The position numbers and the translations under genes are program-made. From Chitinibacter bivalviorum (GTDB lineage Bacteria > Pseudomonadota > Gammaproteobacteria > Burkholderiales > Chitinibacteraceae), in NCBI RefSeq assembly GCF_013403565.1, contig NZ_CP058627.1, positions 1,240,001 to 1,304,000 on the forward strand: a DNA stretch of 64,000 nucleotides, written 5' to 3'. This document shows positions 16,706 to 26,709 of the stretch, in pieces. The stretch's first letter is position 1; every line of letters begins with the position of its first letter. The notes under the pieces are model-generated. The model saw only the letters and a list, made by a program, of their open reading frames with translations, was not told where the DNA came from and ran no database searches.

Positions 16706-17713
16706 TTATTTATATCCTGCACGATCCATTAGTTTAACTGCTTGCGACTGCAATTCACCCGCTTTGCTCATATTGATTACGTTTTGTTTGTACGGGCCCC
16801 AAGCGCTCACCAAAGCATCTGGCTTCACTTTTGGATTGACTGGAAATTCCAGATCTTTATCCGCATACAGATTTTGCGCTTTTTCGGATGATAGCCATTC
16901 CATCAATTTAACCGCACCCGCCTCATTTTTGGCATAGCGCGTTACACCAGCACCCGATACATTGACATGAACGCCATTGGTTTTTTGATTGGCCCAGAAT
17001 AATTTTGCAGTATATGCATCACGTTGCGCGGGCGTCATTTTATCCAAAATGCGGCCAAGGTAATATGTATTCACAATCCCCACCGCGCATTGGCCAGCGG
17101 CAACAGCCTCAATCAATTTGGTGTCATCGGCAAAAACATCAGTCGCCAAATTAGCGACCCAACCACGAATGACTTGTTCAGTTTTGGCTTCACCTTGCTG
17201 CGCAATCATCATGGCGACCAAAGACTGGTTGTAAACCTTTTTGCTGGTGCGCAAGCACAACTTGCCTTTGAATTTTGGATCAGCCAGATCTTCATACGTC
17301 GAAAGCTGATCGGCCTTGATCAGGTTAGGGTTGTAAACCATGGTTCGGGCACGAATTGAAAGGCCGTACCACTGCCCTTTGGCATCACGCAAATGCGCCG
17401 GCACATTGTCATTCAAAGTCTTAGAATTGATCGTTTTGAGCAAGCCCATATTTGCTGCCTGCCACAAATTACCTGCATCAACGGTAATCAGCATGTCTGC
17501 TGGGGTATTGCCACCTTCAGCTTGCAAACGCGCCATCAGTGGGCCTTCTTTATCCGACAGCATTTTGACTTCAACGCCGGTTTCTTTGGTGTAGGCATCA
17601 AAGAGCGGCTTAATCAATTGCTCATTGCGTGCAGAGTAGACGGTTACCGTTTCGGCTTGAGCTAAACCTGCTAGCAGCGCCAATGCAATCGCAGACAAAG
17701 TAAAACGTTTCAT
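16706..17713 (-). CDS. fbpA: Fe(3+) ABC transporter periplasmic substrate-binding protein FbpA
   Basis: This 335-residue periplasmic protein captures ferric iron. The signal peptide is MKRFTLSAIALALLAGLAQA (residues 1-20). The mature part begins ETVTVYSARNEQLIKPLFD, typical of FbpA/FutA. The iron-coordinating tyrosine pair is in GIVNTYYLGRI (near residues 215-225). The start has AGGAA upstream. It is the first gene of the fbpABC operon and is preceded by a Fur-type promoter at 17731-17776, which predicts induction under iron limitation. Confidence 0.94.
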   Translation of the reverse strand: MKRFTLSAIALALLAGLAQAETVTVYSARNEQLIKPLFDAYTKETGVEVKMLSDKEGPLMARLQAEGGNTPADMLITVDAGNLWQAANMGLLKTINSKTLNDNVPAHLRDAKGQWYGLSIRARTMVYNPNLIKADQLSTYEDLADPKFKGKLCLRTSKKVYNQSLVAMMIAQQGEAKTEQVIRGWVANLATDVFADDTKLIEAVAAGQCAVGIVNTYYLGRILDKMTPAQRDAYTAKLFWANQKTNGVHVNVSGAGVTRYAKNEAGAVKLMEWLSSEKAQNLYADKDLEFPVNPKVKPDALVSAWGPYKQNVINMSKAGELQSQAVKLMDRAGYK

Positions 17714-17730
17714 GGCAAATTCCTAAGTAG

Positions 17731-17776
17731 TAATTATTCTCATTATATATGTAACAACAATCATTCTCAATGAGAT
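17731..17776 (-). promoter_or_regulatory. Fur-type promoter of fbpABC (two Fur-like boxes)
   Basis: On the minus strand -35 TTGAGA (17770-17765) and -10 TATAAT (17747-17742) are separated by exactly 17 bases. One Fur-like box (TATAATGAGAATAATTA, around 17749-17731) covers the -10. A second dyad (TCATT CTC AATGA, 17761-17773) covers the -35. Bound Fur-Fe would block polymerase. The fit to the 19-bp consensus is partial but good in both. Confidence 0.75.
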
Positions 17777-17870
17777 TCAAGTGGGTGAAATTCACTTCGC
17801 TGACCGCCGCCCATTTTGCCTTTCGCCCATACAGCGCTACAATCAGCGGCCATTCTTAGAGATACTCACG

Positions 17871-18779
17871 ATGCTTTGGTTCCGCAATCTGCAAATTTAT
17901 CGTTTATCTGCTGACCACGCGCTCAGCCCTGACAGTATCGCCACCGAGTTGGCTAAACGCCCATTTATTCCTTGCGGCAGCATGGATATGGAATCATGTG
18001 GTTGGGTAGCTCCTGCTCGTCACGAGCCAGCCATGATGGCACTTGAGCGTCAAAATGCCGTGCTGGTCGCGCTGAAAAGCGAAGAAAAAGTATTACCCGC
18101 CGCAGTCGTCAAAGATGAGCTTGATTATCGCGTTCAGCAAATCGAAGCGGCAGAAAGTCGCAAAGTGGGCCGTAAAGAGCAGCGCGAGATGAAAGATCGC
18201 ATCATTGAAGAGCTCACTCCACGGGCGTTCACTCGCTCGCGTGTGCAACGCGCCTTACTGGATCTGGAATCAGGCTTGGTACTGGTCGATGCGGCCAGTG
18301 CAGCCAAAGCGGAGTATTTACTCTCTACACTGCGCGAAACCTTGGGCAGCTTGCCGACGCGACTCATCGACACGGAAATCAGCCCCAGCGCTGCGATGAC
18401 CGAATGGCTCAGCAATGAAACGCCTGATGCATTTGCATTGGGGCAAGATGCCGAGCTGAAAGTACCCGGCGATGAAGGCTCTATTGCGCGCTTTAAACGT
18501 CAGGTGATGGATTGTGATGAAGTGCGCCAGCATTTGGCCGTAGGTAAAATCGTGACTCGATTGAGCCTAGCATTTGGCGAACGTCTTACGTTTACGCTCA
18601 CCGACGCTTTGGAAATCAAATCACTGGCCATGCTCGATGTATTGAAAGATGAACTCAAAGACATGGATGCAGAAACGCAAGATGCGCTATTCGAGTCGCA
18701 ATTTGCCTTGCTAATCGGCGAGTTGCGCGGCTTTATTCCAGAGCTACTCAACGCCTTAGGCGGCGAAACCGAGCGTTAA
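17871..18779 (+). CDS. rdgC: Recombination-associated protein RdgC
   Basis: RdgC is a ring-shaped DNA-binding protein that modulates RecA. The N-terminus MLWFRNLQIYRLS and the FIPCGSMDMESCGWVAP segment match the family closely, as do LTPRAFTRSRVQ and LEKPLGSLP-like regions. The start is ATG 17871 (302 residues, E. coli has 303). A longer frame from GTG 17781 would add 30 residues that do not match the family. In Neisseria, RdgC also takes part in pilin variation. It is divergent from fbpA across the Fur region. Confidence 0.96.
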   Translation: MLWFRNLQIYRLSADHALSPDSIATELAKRPFIPCGSMDMESCGWVAPARHEPAMMALERQNAVLVALKSEEKVLPAAVVKDELDYRVQQIEAAESRKVGRKEQREMKDRIIEELTPRAFTRSRVQRALLDLESGLVLVDAASAAKAEYLLSTLRETLGSLPTRLIDTEISPSAAMTEWLSNETPDAFALGQDAELKVPGDEGSIARFKRQVMDCDEVRQHLAVGKIVTRLSLAFGERLTFTLTDALEIKSLAMLDVLKDELKDMDAETQDALFESQFALLIGELRGFIPELLNALGGETER

Positions 18780-18787
18780 GCAACACG

Positions 18788-18836
18788 GGGTATATGGCAG
18801 AAGACAAAGCAGATTAATATCTTCAGCCATATACCC
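18788..18836. terminator. Long hairpin between convergent rdgC and a small periplasmic gene
   Basis: Arms GGGTATATGGC-A-GAAGA and TCTTC-A-GCCATATACCC pair over 16 bp with a single A/A mismatch, around a 15-base AT-rich loop. There is no T run. Its place between two convergent genes suggests termination or 3'-end protection for both. Confidence 0.6.
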
Positions 18837-18843
18837 AACCACC

Positions 18844-19110
18844 CTATTTACCGGTCGCAATTTTCTCACCCGTAGGGTTAAGCAGTGCTCGGGCAGCACT
18901 CACTTCACGCAGACACTCGGCATCACTCACAGGATTTAAATCTTGCCGTGGCACAATGAGTGGCTGCAATTTGGAGTTGACCTTGCGTCTGACATCCAGA
19001 CTGGTGTTTTGCACCACCATTTCGGTCTTCAGCGCTTTGATTTGAGCTTCGCAATTGGCAAAGGCTGGATTGGCCAGCAACAAAATAGCGAGTAAAAGCA
19101 TTTTCATCAT
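18844..19110 (-). CDS. Small secreted protein of unknown function
   Basis: The 88-residue protein has a signal peptide MMKMLLLAILLLANPAFA followed by NCEAQIKALK. Two cysteines in the mature part (NCEAQ and AECLRE) could form a disulfide in the periplasm. I place the start at ATG 19110 because GGAGAA lies just upstream; the frame is open further up without a ribosome site. I do not recognise the family. It is convergent with rdgC and preceded by a 330-base gap. Confidence 0.65.
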   Translation of the reverse strand: MMKMLLLAILLLANPAFANCEAQIKALKTEMVVQNTSLDVRRKVNSKLQPLIVPRQDLNPVSDAECLREVSAARALLNPTGEKIATGK

Positions 19111-19440
19111 GAGTTCTCCAGCATCAGAAGCGAACGCTTTCAAGCTAGGACAAACGCATAATTTGGCCAGTTACAATATTTCCACAGCAGTAATAAATTG
19201 GAAACAACTAAGTAAGTACGGCTAACACCACTTACAGCGGTACGCGAGAGAAATATCAATTGATCTCACGAACTAAAACAATGCATTCGGCGACTTAGTT
19301 TTAAAGTGCCAGTAGCAAATCCAGTGAGACCAATTACCAATTCTGACAGTCAGAAAAGGCCATTTTTCCGGCAAAGCCGCTTATCGGATCGACGTTTAAG
19401 CGGGAAAAACGACCTTTAATCGCCGTTTAGATTACTGCGT
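19111..19440. other. 330-base intergenic region
   Basis: No coding region was found. It holds a large hairpin next to the fadH stop (19355-19417, listed separately), an exact TCTGAC-A-GTCAGA dyad at 19342-19354, and, toward 19110, the presumed promoter of the small secreted protein. Nothing else is recognised. Confidence 0.6.
19355..19417 (-). terminator. Large hairpin downstream of fadH
   Basis: On the minus strand, about 25 bases after the fadH stop, three paired blocks (AAAGG/CCTTT, TTTTTCC/GGAAAAA, CGCTTA/TAAGCG) form one interrupted stem with a 13-base loop. A TTTT tract follows the 3' arm. A factor-independent terminator for fadH is the simplest reading. Confidence 0.5.
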
Positions 19441-21510
<2,070 letters not shown>

Positions 21511-21591
21511 TTATCAAGCGGCTTCGCTATTAGGGTTGCGCCTCATGGGTGAAATTGTCTCAATTTTACGTAGCCGAGATGCTGCTACTTC

Positions 21592-22761
21592 TTATTCGAG
21601 GTATTTATTCCCGCCATAACCCGAGACCCCCATCATCAGACGTACCAGCGTATAACTCATCCAAACCAAGGCTCGCAAACCGATACCCGCCTGATGTATA
21701 TGCTCGGGCAAGATGGCCAGCGCGTCGTTATTGAGGTGCTTTTTAACATCTAGGCGCAACTGTTGCGCAAAGATCGGATCATGAATAAAGACATTCGCCT
21801 CACGCGCCAATAACAGACTAAATGGGTCAATATTGCTCGAGCCGACCGTGGCCCATTCACCATCAAAAATAGCCACTTTGGCGTGCATAAAGCCGCTGTT
21901 GTACTGATAAATTTCGACCCCCGCCTTCAGCAAGGGGCGATAGAAAGCCCAACTGGCATATTGCAATAAGGCGTGATCTCGCTCATCTTGCAATAACAGC
22001 ACCACCGCCACGCCGCGTGCAGCCGCCCTCAGCAAAGCCTGACGCAGTCGTTTACCCGGTAAAAAATAAGCATTAGCAATGATAATTTCAGATTGTGCAG
22101 CTTCAATTTGCGCCAAGTAGGCATGTTCGATTGCGGCACGATTGCGGGTATTATCACGTACAACAAGTTGTGCCGGCACTCCAGCCGTATACTCAGCACG
22201 ATTGCTCAAGAAATATCGTCGCGTCCACGACTTTTTAAGTTGCGACCACGCGCTATGGCGCCACTCCCGACTCAATACCGCACGAATTTCATCAACAATT
22301 GGGCCACTTAATTGCACTGCATAGTCATATCGAGGCGGTAAGTCGGGCCCATCAAAATCACTCAATATATTAATGCCGCCCACAAAGGCGACTTTGCCAT
22401 CAAAGCAGGATAGTTTCCTGTGCATGCGACGCAAACGGGCGCGATTAAACGAGAAGCGCTTCAACTCAGGGCGAAAAAACAATAATCGCACGCCGGCCTG
22501 TGCCATTGCGTTTTTTATCGCTACAGGAAAATCACGCGCGCCAAAGCCATCAATCAAGACCGAGACGCGCACGCCGCGCCTTGCGGCCGCCATCAAGGCT
22601 TGCGCGATCTGCTCTCCCACTTCGTCGAGCTCAAAAATATACGTTTCAAGATGAATTTCGATTTGCGCAGCGTGAATTTGCGCCAAAAGGGCCGGAAAAA
22701 AATCAGCACCATTGCACAGTAATTGCACTTGATTATGCTTTCTAAGCTGCGACTTGGGCAT
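21592..22761 (-). CDS. clsB: Cardiolipin synthase B-like phospholipase D family protein
   Basis: The 389-residue protein has two HKD motifs of the phospholipase D superfamily: HRKLSCFDGKVAFVGGINI (about 115-133) and HAKVAIFDGEWATVGSSNID (about 294-313). ClsB joins phosphatidylglycerol with another phospholipid to make cardiolipin at the inner membrane. It lacks the long N-terminal membrane anchor of ClsA. The neighbouring EEP-family gene three bases upstream reproduces the ybhP-clsB pairing of enterobacteria. nudB is also joined to this minus-strand unit. Confidence 0.9.
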   Translation of the reverse strand: MPKSQLRKHNQVQLLCNGADFFPALLAQIHAAQIEIHLETYIFELDEVGEQIAQALMAAARRGVRVSVLIDGFGARDFPVAIKNAMAQAGVRLLFFRPELKRFSFNRARLRRMHRKLSCFDGKVAFVGGINILSDFDGPDLPPRYDYAVQLSGPIVDEIRAVLSREWRHSAWSQLKKSWTRRYFLSNRAEYTAGVPAQLVVRDNTRNRAAIEHAYLAQIEAAQSEIIIANAYFLPGKRLRQALLRAAARGVAVVLLLQDERDHALLQYASWAFYRPLLKAGVEIYQYNSGFMHAKVAIFDGEWATVGSSNIDPFSLLLAREANVFIHDPIFAQQLRLDVKKHLNNDALAILPEHIHQAGIGLRALVWMSYTLVRLMMGVSGYGGNKYLE

Positions 22762-22764
22762 CGT

Positions 22765-23535
22765 TTAACCCTGCAAAACCGTAAATAATGGAGCATGGTC
22801 TGATAAATGCCGCCATGGTGCGCCCGTGAGCACTTCAGCACTGACAATCTCAAATCCGCGCACATAAACTCGGTCTAAGGTCAGTAGCGGCATGCGCACC
22901 GGGAAACTTCGTGCTGGCGCACCGTGCAGTTGTTCAAACGCCTCGCGCATCCCCAATTGAGTATGCAAGATATGACTCAGCTCAGCTCGCCAGTCGTTAA
23001 AATCCCCCGCCAACACCAAGGGTGCATTTGCGGGGATTAGACGTTGAATATGATCAACCAAAATCTGAATCTGCTTGCGCCGATCACCAGCCCGTAAATT
23101 GAGATGCACGCATAAAGCATGCAAGGGTTGATCCCAGCCGGCAATATCGAGTTGGCAATGCAAAACACCGCGTTGCTCAAAGCGATGCAAAGTCAAATCG
23201 TAGTTTTCCCAATGAACAATCGGATAGCGCGACAGCAAAGCATTGCCGTGATGTCCCAAATGATAATGGGCATTCTTGCCATAGGCGCTGTGCAACACAT
23301 CCCCAGCCAAGTACTCGTGTTGGGCATCTTGCCAGGTGGCAAATCGTTTGGAATGCTGTTGATGCGCGCCCTGCACTTCCTGCAGAAACACCATATCGGG
23401 GGACAACTGACTCAGCGCTTGGCGTACATCGTGCAACACCAAGCGACGATTTAGCGGCGAGAGTCCTTTATGAATATTGTATGAGGCCACAATCAGGCGA
23501 CGCTCAGGCACGATCAGCTTCACATCGCCTTGCAT
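22765..23535 (-). CDS. Endonuclease/exonuclease/phosphatase (EEP) family protein, YbhP-like
   Basis: The 256-residue protein has the EEP fold motifs in order: SYNIHKGL (about 18-25), LQEVQG with the metal-binding Glu, HVHL-type CVHLNLRAG, GDFNDW (catalytic Asp/Asn) and a final SDHAPL. No signal peptide is visible. The substrate is unknown; the family includes nucleases and phosphodiesterases. Adjacency to clsB, as in ybhP-clsB, suggests a link with phospholipid metabolism. Its start directly follows the nudB stop. Confidence 0.87.
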   Translation of the reverse strand: MQGDVKLIVPERRLIVASYNIHKGLSPLNRRLVLHDVRQALSQLSPDMVFLQEVQGAHQQHSKRFATWQDAQHEYLAGDVLHSAYGKNAHYHLGHHGNALLSRYPIVHWENYDLTLHRFEQRGVLHCQLDIAGWDQPLHALCVHLNLRAGDRRKQIQILVDHIQRLIPANAPLVLAGDFNDWRAELSHILHTQLGMREAFEQLHGAPARSFPVRMPLLTLDRVYVRGFEIVSAEVLTGAPWRHLSDHAPLFTVLQG

Positions 23536-23979
23536 TTAATGCCCCATCCGCGCAGGCAATTCGCGTAGCGCCTCGGCGTTGGACGGTGAAAACACCATTT
23601 CAGCCGCTTGCTGCCAATTAACCCACTTAAAGCGGCGATGCTCATTCGGTGAAATATCAACTTCGCAGGCCACAGGGATTTCGACGCTAAATACATGTTC
23701 GGTGTTCATCGTCACACCCGGCGCATAGCGATGACGCCAAACCTCGAAAATTTCGAAATCATGGCAGCTTTCCCAGTCACGGATCTGGCTTACATCCACT
23801 CGCAAACCTGTTTCTTCTGCCAATTCGCGCTGCGCGGTATTGATCAGGCTTTCATCGCCTTCGCGGCTGCCCGTGACCGATTGCCAGGCATCGGTAAAAT
23901 CATTGCGCTCCAGCAACAGCACGTCTAACTCTGGCGTATGAATAATGAGAAGAATAGAAACTGGCTGTTTATAGGGCAT
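23536..23979 (-). CDS. nudB: Dihydroneopterin triphosphate diphosphatase NudB
   Basis: This 147-residue Nudix hydrolase removes pyrophosphate from dihydroneopterin triphosphate in folate synthesis. The Nudix box reads G-SREGD-E-SLINTAQ-RELAEETGL, a perfect fit to the consensus. The upstream YKQPVSILLIIHTPELDVLLLERND and the WRHRYAPGVTMNTEH segment are specific to NudB. It is the first gene of the nudB-EEP-clsB unit, whose genes abut with almost no gaps. Confidence 0.92.
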   Translation of the reverse strand: MPYKQPVSILLIIHTPELDVLLLERNDFTDAWQSVTGSREGDESLINTAQRELAEETGLRVDVSQIRDWESCHDFEIFEVWRHRYAPGVTMNTEHVFSVEIPVACEVDISPNEHRRFKWVNWQQAAEMVFSPSNAEALRELPARMGH

Positions 23980-24044
23980 TTGGAATTTTTCTACGAATCA
24001 AGAGCAGCCATTATACAATTGCCAACCAATCCCTCTAGCCTTGC

Positions 24045-25256
24045 ATGCATATGTTTGATGTCGCCGCGATAAAACAACAGTTTCCGATTTTCGATCACCA
24101 TCCGGATTTGGTGTATTTGGATAATGCGGCAACCACGCAAAAGCCGCGTGCGGTACTTGATGCGGAGCGCTTTTATTACGAACACCACAATGCCAATGTT
24201 CACCGGGGGGCTCATCGACTGGCCGTCGCCGCCACAGATGCATTTGAAGGCGCACGCGCAACGGTCGCCCGCTTTATCAATGCAGCGACTAGCGATGAAA
24301 TTATCTTCACCCGCGGCACGACCGAAGCGATCAATCTCATCGCCAATACTTTCGGCGAATCGCTTCTCGCTGGCGATGAAATTATCGTTTCCACCCTCGA
24401 GCATCACGCCAATATTGTCCCCTGGCAGATGCTGGCTCAGCGCACGGGCGTCATTGTTCGCCAATTAAATATTACGCCTGATGGCGAAATTGACATGGAG
24501 CACCTGCATGAATTGCTTCAGTCAAGCCGCGCACGTTTGCTAGCCATCAGCCACGCGTCCAATGCCATCGGCAGCATTCAAGATATTCAATCAATTTGTG
24601 ACTTGTCACACCAAAAGCAATGCAAAGTGCTGGTCGATGGCGCACAAGCCATTGCCCATTTACCCGTTGACGTACAAGCTTTGGGCTGTGATTTTTATGT
24701 ATTTTCCGGTCACAAAGCCTATGGCCCCACCGGTATTGGCGTTGCCTATATCGAACAATCACTCTTGCGTGACCTGCCGCCATGGCAAGGTGGCGGCGAA
24801 ATGATTGATGTGGTGTCTTTTGCAGGCACCACTTATGCCGCCGCACCGCAGCGACTAGAGGCTGGCACGCCAGCTATTGCGCAAGCCGTTGGCCTAGGTG
24901 CAGCTTTAGATTGGCTAGCGACACTGGATCGTTCTGCCCTACTGCAACATGAAACGCAATTGCACCACCAGTTAAAGCAAGGACTGGAGTCAATTGAAGG
25001 CATCAAAATCCACGGCCATGCAAAAAACACGGTTTCTTTAAGCTCAATGACCTTTGCGGGTGCGCACCCGTATGATGTCGCACAATTTCTAGACAATAAG
25101 GGTATTGCCGTGCGAGTAGGTCACCACTGCGCACAGCCACTCATACTTACCATGGGTATACAGGGCACATTACGCGCGTCTTTGGCAATCTATAACACCC
25201 AACATGATGTGGCGTTATTATTATCAACCCTAGCAGAAACGCTGGATCTATTATGA
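24045..25256 (+). CDS. sufS: Cysteine desulfurase SufS
   Basis: This PLP enzyme of 403 residues transfers sulfur from cysteine, ready for Fe-S cluster assembly. The PLP lysine is in VFSGHKAYGPTGIGV (near residue 226), and the catalytic Cys is in RVGHHCAQPL (near residue 363). The N-terminal VYLDNAATTQKP is typical of the group II (SufS/CsdA) family. Two nearby ATG codons (24045 and 24051) are possible starts. It overlaps sufE by 4 bases (ATGA), so the pair is translationally coupled. The full suf operon is absent here, and a CsdA role cannot be excluded. Confidence 0.92.
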   Translation: MHMFDVAAIKQQFPIFDHHPDLVYLDNAATTQKPRAVLDAERFYYEHHNANVHRGAHRLAVAATDAFEGARATVARFINAATSDEIIFTRGTTEAINLIANTFGESLLAGDEIIVSTLEHHANIVPWQMLAQRTGVIVRQLNITPDGEIDMEHLHELLQSSRARLLAISHASNAIGSIQDIQSICDLSHQKQCKVLVDGAQAIAHLPVDVQALGCDFYVFSGHKAYGPTGIGVAYIEQSLLRDLPPWQGGGEMIDVVSFAGTTYAAAPQRLEAGTPAIAQAVGLGAALDWLATLDRSALLQHETQLHHQLKQGLESIEGIKIHGHAKNTVSLSSMTFAGAHPYDVAQFLDNKGIAVRVGHHCAQPLILTMGIQGTLRASLAIYNTQHDVALLLSTLAETLDLL

Positions 25257-25699
25257 TGAACAACACTTTGCCTATCGATCAACGCTTTGAACACCCGTTT
25301 GGCACCCGCTATGACTCAAACGAAATAGCCAAACTACTCGATCAAGCATACGGTTGGGAAGCCAAAAATCGGCTCTTGGTGCAACTCGCCAAACAATTAC
25401 CTGAGTGGCCAGACAGCGACAAAACCCCAAAGCATAAAGTCAGCGGCTGCGAGAGCCAGGTCTGGCTAGCCCTTGAGCCCATAGGCGCACATTGGCAAAT
25501 CGCCGCAGACAGCGATTCACGCATCGTCAAAGGATTATTAGCCTTGGTTTTGAGTGCCTTTAACCAAAAATCGAGCACCGAAATTGCAGCATTTGATTTT
25601 GAAAACTGGCTCACTGAGCGAGGCATGCAAAGGTTCTTGAGTGCCAGCAGGGGAAACGGGCTTAAAGCCATTGTCAACACGATACGAAATCAAACTTAA
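25253..25699 (+). CDS. sufE: SufE-family cysteine desulfuration protein
   Basis: The 148-residue SufE accepts persulfide sulfur from SufS. The acceptor Cys is in KVSGCESQVWL (near residue 64). The N-terminal half has the usual helix (LLDQAYGWEAKNRLLVQLAKQLP), and GLLALVLSAF is the conserved core. It begins within the last codons of sufS. Together the two provide a minimal sulfur-transfer unit. Confidence 0.92.
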   Translation: MMNNTLPIDQRFEHPFGTRYDSNEIAKLLDQAYGWEAKNRLLVQLAKQLPEWPDSDKTPKHKVSGCESQVWLALEPIGAHWQIAADSDSRIVKGLLALVLSAFNQKSSTEIAAFDFENWLTERGMQRFLSASRGNGLKAIVNTIRNQT

Positions 25700-25783
25700 A
25701 TCCAAAAACGCTCCCCCCGATTGAAAGCAATTTCACAGGCAAGTGCTAAAGTATAACTATCCACCCAAGATAATCAGTCCAAC

Positions 25784-26632
25784 ATGATGCTACGTAATAT
25801 TCCCGCCACCGAGTCAGAGCGACTGATTAAAAATCTGATTATTCCGCCACGCCCAGTCATTTTAGAGGCCATCAAGCGCGCACAAGCCGCCGATGATCCC
25901 AATTTTGAAGAAATTGCCGAACTCATCAATAGTGACTTAACGCTATCACTGGCCATGCTTAAAACAGTGAACTCGCCCTACTACCAGCTCAGCCAGAAAA
26001 TTAGCTCGGTCGATCAAGCCTTGCAGCTACTTGGCCTGCGCAATACCTGTAATTTGGTTGAAGGCATTGTACTCAGACAAACCCTGTGTATTGAACACAA
26101 CGATAGGATGGAGTTATTTTGGGAAATGGCGACCCGCATCGCGATGATTGCCGGGCGTCTAGCAGAACACGTACACGGCATTACACCCGAAGAAGCATAT
26201 ACCTTTGGCCTATTTCGCAGCAGCGGTAAAGCGGTGATGGCGGCTCGCTTCCCTGATTACATCGACACATTGGAAAAAGGTGATCGATTTAGCCGGGCCG
26301 AATTCATCGAATACGAAAATCATCGCTACCAAACCAATCATAATGTTGTCGGTTATCTACTGAGCCGTGCTTGGTACTTACCGGAAGATATGCAGCTTGC
26401 AACACTCAACCATCATGATTTTGCTGTCTTTGATTTGCACATGGATAGTGAATGGCATCATGTGTGCACATTGATTGCCCTTACTGGATTAGCCGAACAT
26501 ATTCTCAAAATGAATATCCAACAATATGAACATCCAGAATGGCGTGCGATTGAACCGCTCTTACTCAATCATCTGGCCCTCAAGCTAGAAGAGTATGAAG
26601 ACATCGTCGATGAAGTTTCGACTCTTTTGTAG
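25784..26632 (+). CDS. HDOD domain-containing signalling protein
   Basis: The 282-residue protein is an almost pure HDOD domain (about 15-210). It has the typical LPPRP-like IIPPRPVILEAI start, the LTLSLAMLKTVNSPYYQL segment, and SSVDQALQLLGLRNTCNLV. HDOD proteins lack the HD metal residues and act as signalling or regulatory partners, often in motility or stress. No effector domain is attached. It is on the same strand as ccoI but separated by a gap with a perfect palindrome, so it is probably independent. Confidence 0.85.
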   Translation: MMLRNIPATESERLIKNLIIPPRPVILEAIKRAQAADDPNFEEIAELINSDLTLSLAMLKTVNSPYYQLSQKISSVDQALQLLGLRNTCNLVEGIVLRQTLCIEHNDRMELFWEMATRIAMIAGRLAEHVHGITPEEAYTFGLFRSSGKAVMAARFPDYIDTLEKGDRFSRAEFIEYENHRYQTNHNVVGYLLSRAWYLPEDMQLATLNHHDFAVFDLHMDSEWHHVCTLIALTGLAEHILKMNIQQYEHPEWRAIEPLLLNHLALKLEEYEDIVDEVSTLL

Positions 26633-26652
26633 CTTAGTTAAATTACCCAAGT

Positions 26653-26666
26653 TAGTGCTAGCACTA
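26653..26666. promoter_or_regulatory. Perfect 14-bp palindrome upstream of ccoI
   Basis: TAGTGCT-AGCACTA is an uninterrupted palindrome in the 77-base gap before ccoI, 44 bases upstream of its ATG. A dimeric repressor or activator site is possible. There is no T tract, so it is not a terminator. I do not recognise the binding protein. Confidence 0.45.
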
Positions 26667-26709
26667 GAAAATAGAACTTTACCGACGCAGTTTTAGTTAA
26701 AATAGCGGG

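Noticed and set aside
17781..17870. Longer RdgC from GTG 17781
   Set aside because: The MLWFRNL start at 17871 matches known RdgC exactly in position and gives the usual length.
26653..26666. CIRCE/HrcA element
   Set aside because: The half-sites look similar, but CIRCE has TTAGCACTC-N9-GAGTGCTAA. Here the order is inverted and there is no spacer.
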